Origin: Bog-950 sp046329495
GTDB lineage: Bacteria; Bacteroidota; Bacteroidia; Chitinophagales; LD1
Direction of reading: 5' to 3'
Length of the DNA stretch: 64,000 nucleotides
NCBI GenBank assembly: GCA_046329495.1
Contig: JAXLUO010000003.1
Coordinates: 248,001-312,000 of the forward strand
Shown: piece after piece, positions 63,195-64,000 of the stretch
Position numbering within the stretch: position 1 is the stretch's first letter
Layout: every line of letters begins with the position of its first letter
Position numbers and translations under genes: made by a program
Notes under the pieces: model-generated
What the model was told of the DNA's origin: nothing
The model's input: only the letters and a program-made list of their open reading frames with translations
The model's database searches: none

Positions 63195-63941
63195 TTATTT
63201 TACGCGTGCAGTAATAAATATCGATGTGCTGAGTATAGGTGTGGTAGTAGTTTCAGTGTTGAATACATTGCCTACCAGCCAACGCTTCAGCGCGCCTTCT
63301 TTTAATACATCCATAGGTGCGGTAATGTATTGCATATCGGTTACTTCAAAGCCTGAGTCTTCAAGCAACTTTTTAATACGCGGTTTTGTATAAATGCGAG
63401 CATTGGCAAAACGTTCGTGTATGGGTGTGGGCAACCAACTGAAGAACGGAACGCGGTTCCATGGCAGTAAGGGAAGTTTAGCACCATGCGTTTCAAATAC
63501 CCACCATTTATTGGGCACCGAGATAGCGCAAAGAGCACCCGGTTTCAACCAGCGCTTAAAACGCTTTACTGTTTCCTCACTATTGAAGTGCTCAATAACC
63601 TCGAAACAGATAAGGCGGTCGTATTGCTTTGGCAATTCTTCCTGCTCTATATCCTTCAGGATAATTTCGCAATTGGTTATGCCTTGCGCCTGCTTGGCTT
63701 TTTCAAACTCTGCACGGTGATCGAATATGTCAACACCGGTGCAACTTTTCATTTCGTTGCTCATCAACAACAGCGTAGCCCCGTTGCCTGCACCAATTTC
63801 AAGCAGGTCTAACTGCTTATCGCAAAAGCCGGGTATCTGTTTTACCAAACCCACACGGCGCGCGATAATCTTATCAGTGCTATCGGCTGGGCGGCCCAGG
63901 TAGTGGGCACCGTCAAAAAGCGTTTCGTCTACACGCGTCAT
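63195..63941 (-). CDS. SAM-dependent class I methyltransferase
   Basis: 248 residues. SAM-binding motif LLEIGAGNGATLLLM, then GVDIFDHRAEFEKAK and CFEVIEHFNSEETVKRFKRW, as in Methyltransf_11/23-type enzymes acting on small molecules, lipids or sugars. Its ATG follows the stop of an upstream gene by one base (TAAGATG), so it lies within an operon. Substrate unknown. Confidence 0.85.
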   Translation of the reverse strand: MTRVDETLFDGAHYLGRPADSTDKIIARRVGLVKQIPGFCDKQLDLLEIGAGNGATLLLMSNEMKSCTGVDIFDHRAEFEKAKQAQGITNCEIILKDIEQEELPKQYDRLICFEVIEHFNSEETVKRFKRWLKPGALCAISVPNKWWVFETHGAKLPLLPWNRVPFFSWLPTPIHERFANARIYTKPRIKKLLEDSGFEVTDMQYITAPMDVLKEGALKRWLVGNVFNTETTTTPILSTSIFITARVK

Positions 63942-63942
63942 C

Positions 63943-64000
63943 TTATAATCCGTGTCTTTTATTGGTTAATACGTTTTCCAGGTTCCATTCTATGCGGCCT
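63943..64000 (-). CDS. C-terminal end of an upstream gene (partial)
   Basis: Open minus-strand frame to the window edge reading GRIEWNLENVLTNKRHGL then TAA. Its stop is one base from the methyltransferase ATG, the usual spacing of co-transcribed genes. Too short to identify. Confidence 0.4.
   Translation of the reverse strand, partial: GRIEWNLENVLTNKRHGL

Overview
The window is chromosomal DNA of a free-living Bacteroidota, probably of the Chitinophagales/Sphingobacteriales type (inferred from gene content; no rRNA is present to confirm it). Support comes from type IX secretion (T9SS) components and cargo (PorP/SprF, a giant PKD protein with a gliding-type C-terminal domain, two proteins with a C-terminal 'YPNP'/'FPNP' sorting domain), a ~310-residue NusB, a 482-residue GAPDH with an N-terminal extension, a CcmE with a CxxxY haem motif, menaquinone genes, and promoters of the Bacteroidota form (TTTG or TTG at -33, 19-20 bp, TAnnTTnG at -7).

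Layout. 1-3.4 kb: pyruvate carboxylase (3' end cut by the window edge), divergent from an HU/SPOR-domain protein. 4.8-11.8 kb: PorP/SprF plus a 1952-residue PKD adhesin. 12-15.6 kb: a tightly overlapping operon NlpC/P60 - sirtuin - menC - menE. 15.7-23.7 kb: leucine-type dehydrogenase, nusB, ccmE, ccmF, a Cys-cluster protein, cystathionine beta-synthase, and a BtuF-like protein without signal peptide. 23.7-28 kb (minus): ECF sigma factor, a membrane-anchored partner, and three small exported proteins that resemble GldM C-terminal domains. 28.2-29.7 kb: GAPDH. 29.7-33.6 kb: a repeat-rich accessory stretch with a 225-bp tandem repeat, a frameshifted GIY-YIG gene, two orphan genes, and copy A of a ~1.1-kb non-coding element. 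33.7-44.8 kb: ffh, membrane protein, porin, a short DnaE, MBL hydrolase, FMN reductase, tRNA-Met(CAT), pdhB, ctp. 44.9-50.7 kb: a DUF433/DUF5615 pair, copy B (inverted) of the 1.1-kb element, an RDD protein, a T9SS cargo protein and more partial repeats. 50.7-64 kb: HYR/LamG protein, rpsO, pnp, lplA, a SPOR-like protein, a 50-residue membrane protein, GNAT, a T9SS lipase-like hydrolase, tRNA-Leu(CAA) with two tandem 3'-end copies, two orphans, NUDIX, methyltransferase.

How the genes fit together: Pyc, PdhB, LplA (lipoylates Pdh) and GAPDH belong to central carbon metabolism; MenC/MenE supply the quinone and CcmE/CcmF the c-type cytochromes of a respiratory chain; PorP/SprF, the PKD adhesin, the lipase and the 522-residue protein are T9SS machinery and cargo.

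The most unusual signal is the ~1.1-kb non-coding element present in two inverted copies 12 kb apart (32363-33521 and 45696-46692). Both copies keep a Bacteroidota-type promoter, an 83-bp identical block with mutually exclusive pairings, and a stem with a compensatory C-G to U-A change. This suggests a transcribed structured RNA, not decayed coding DNA. It is a hypothesis from two sequences only.
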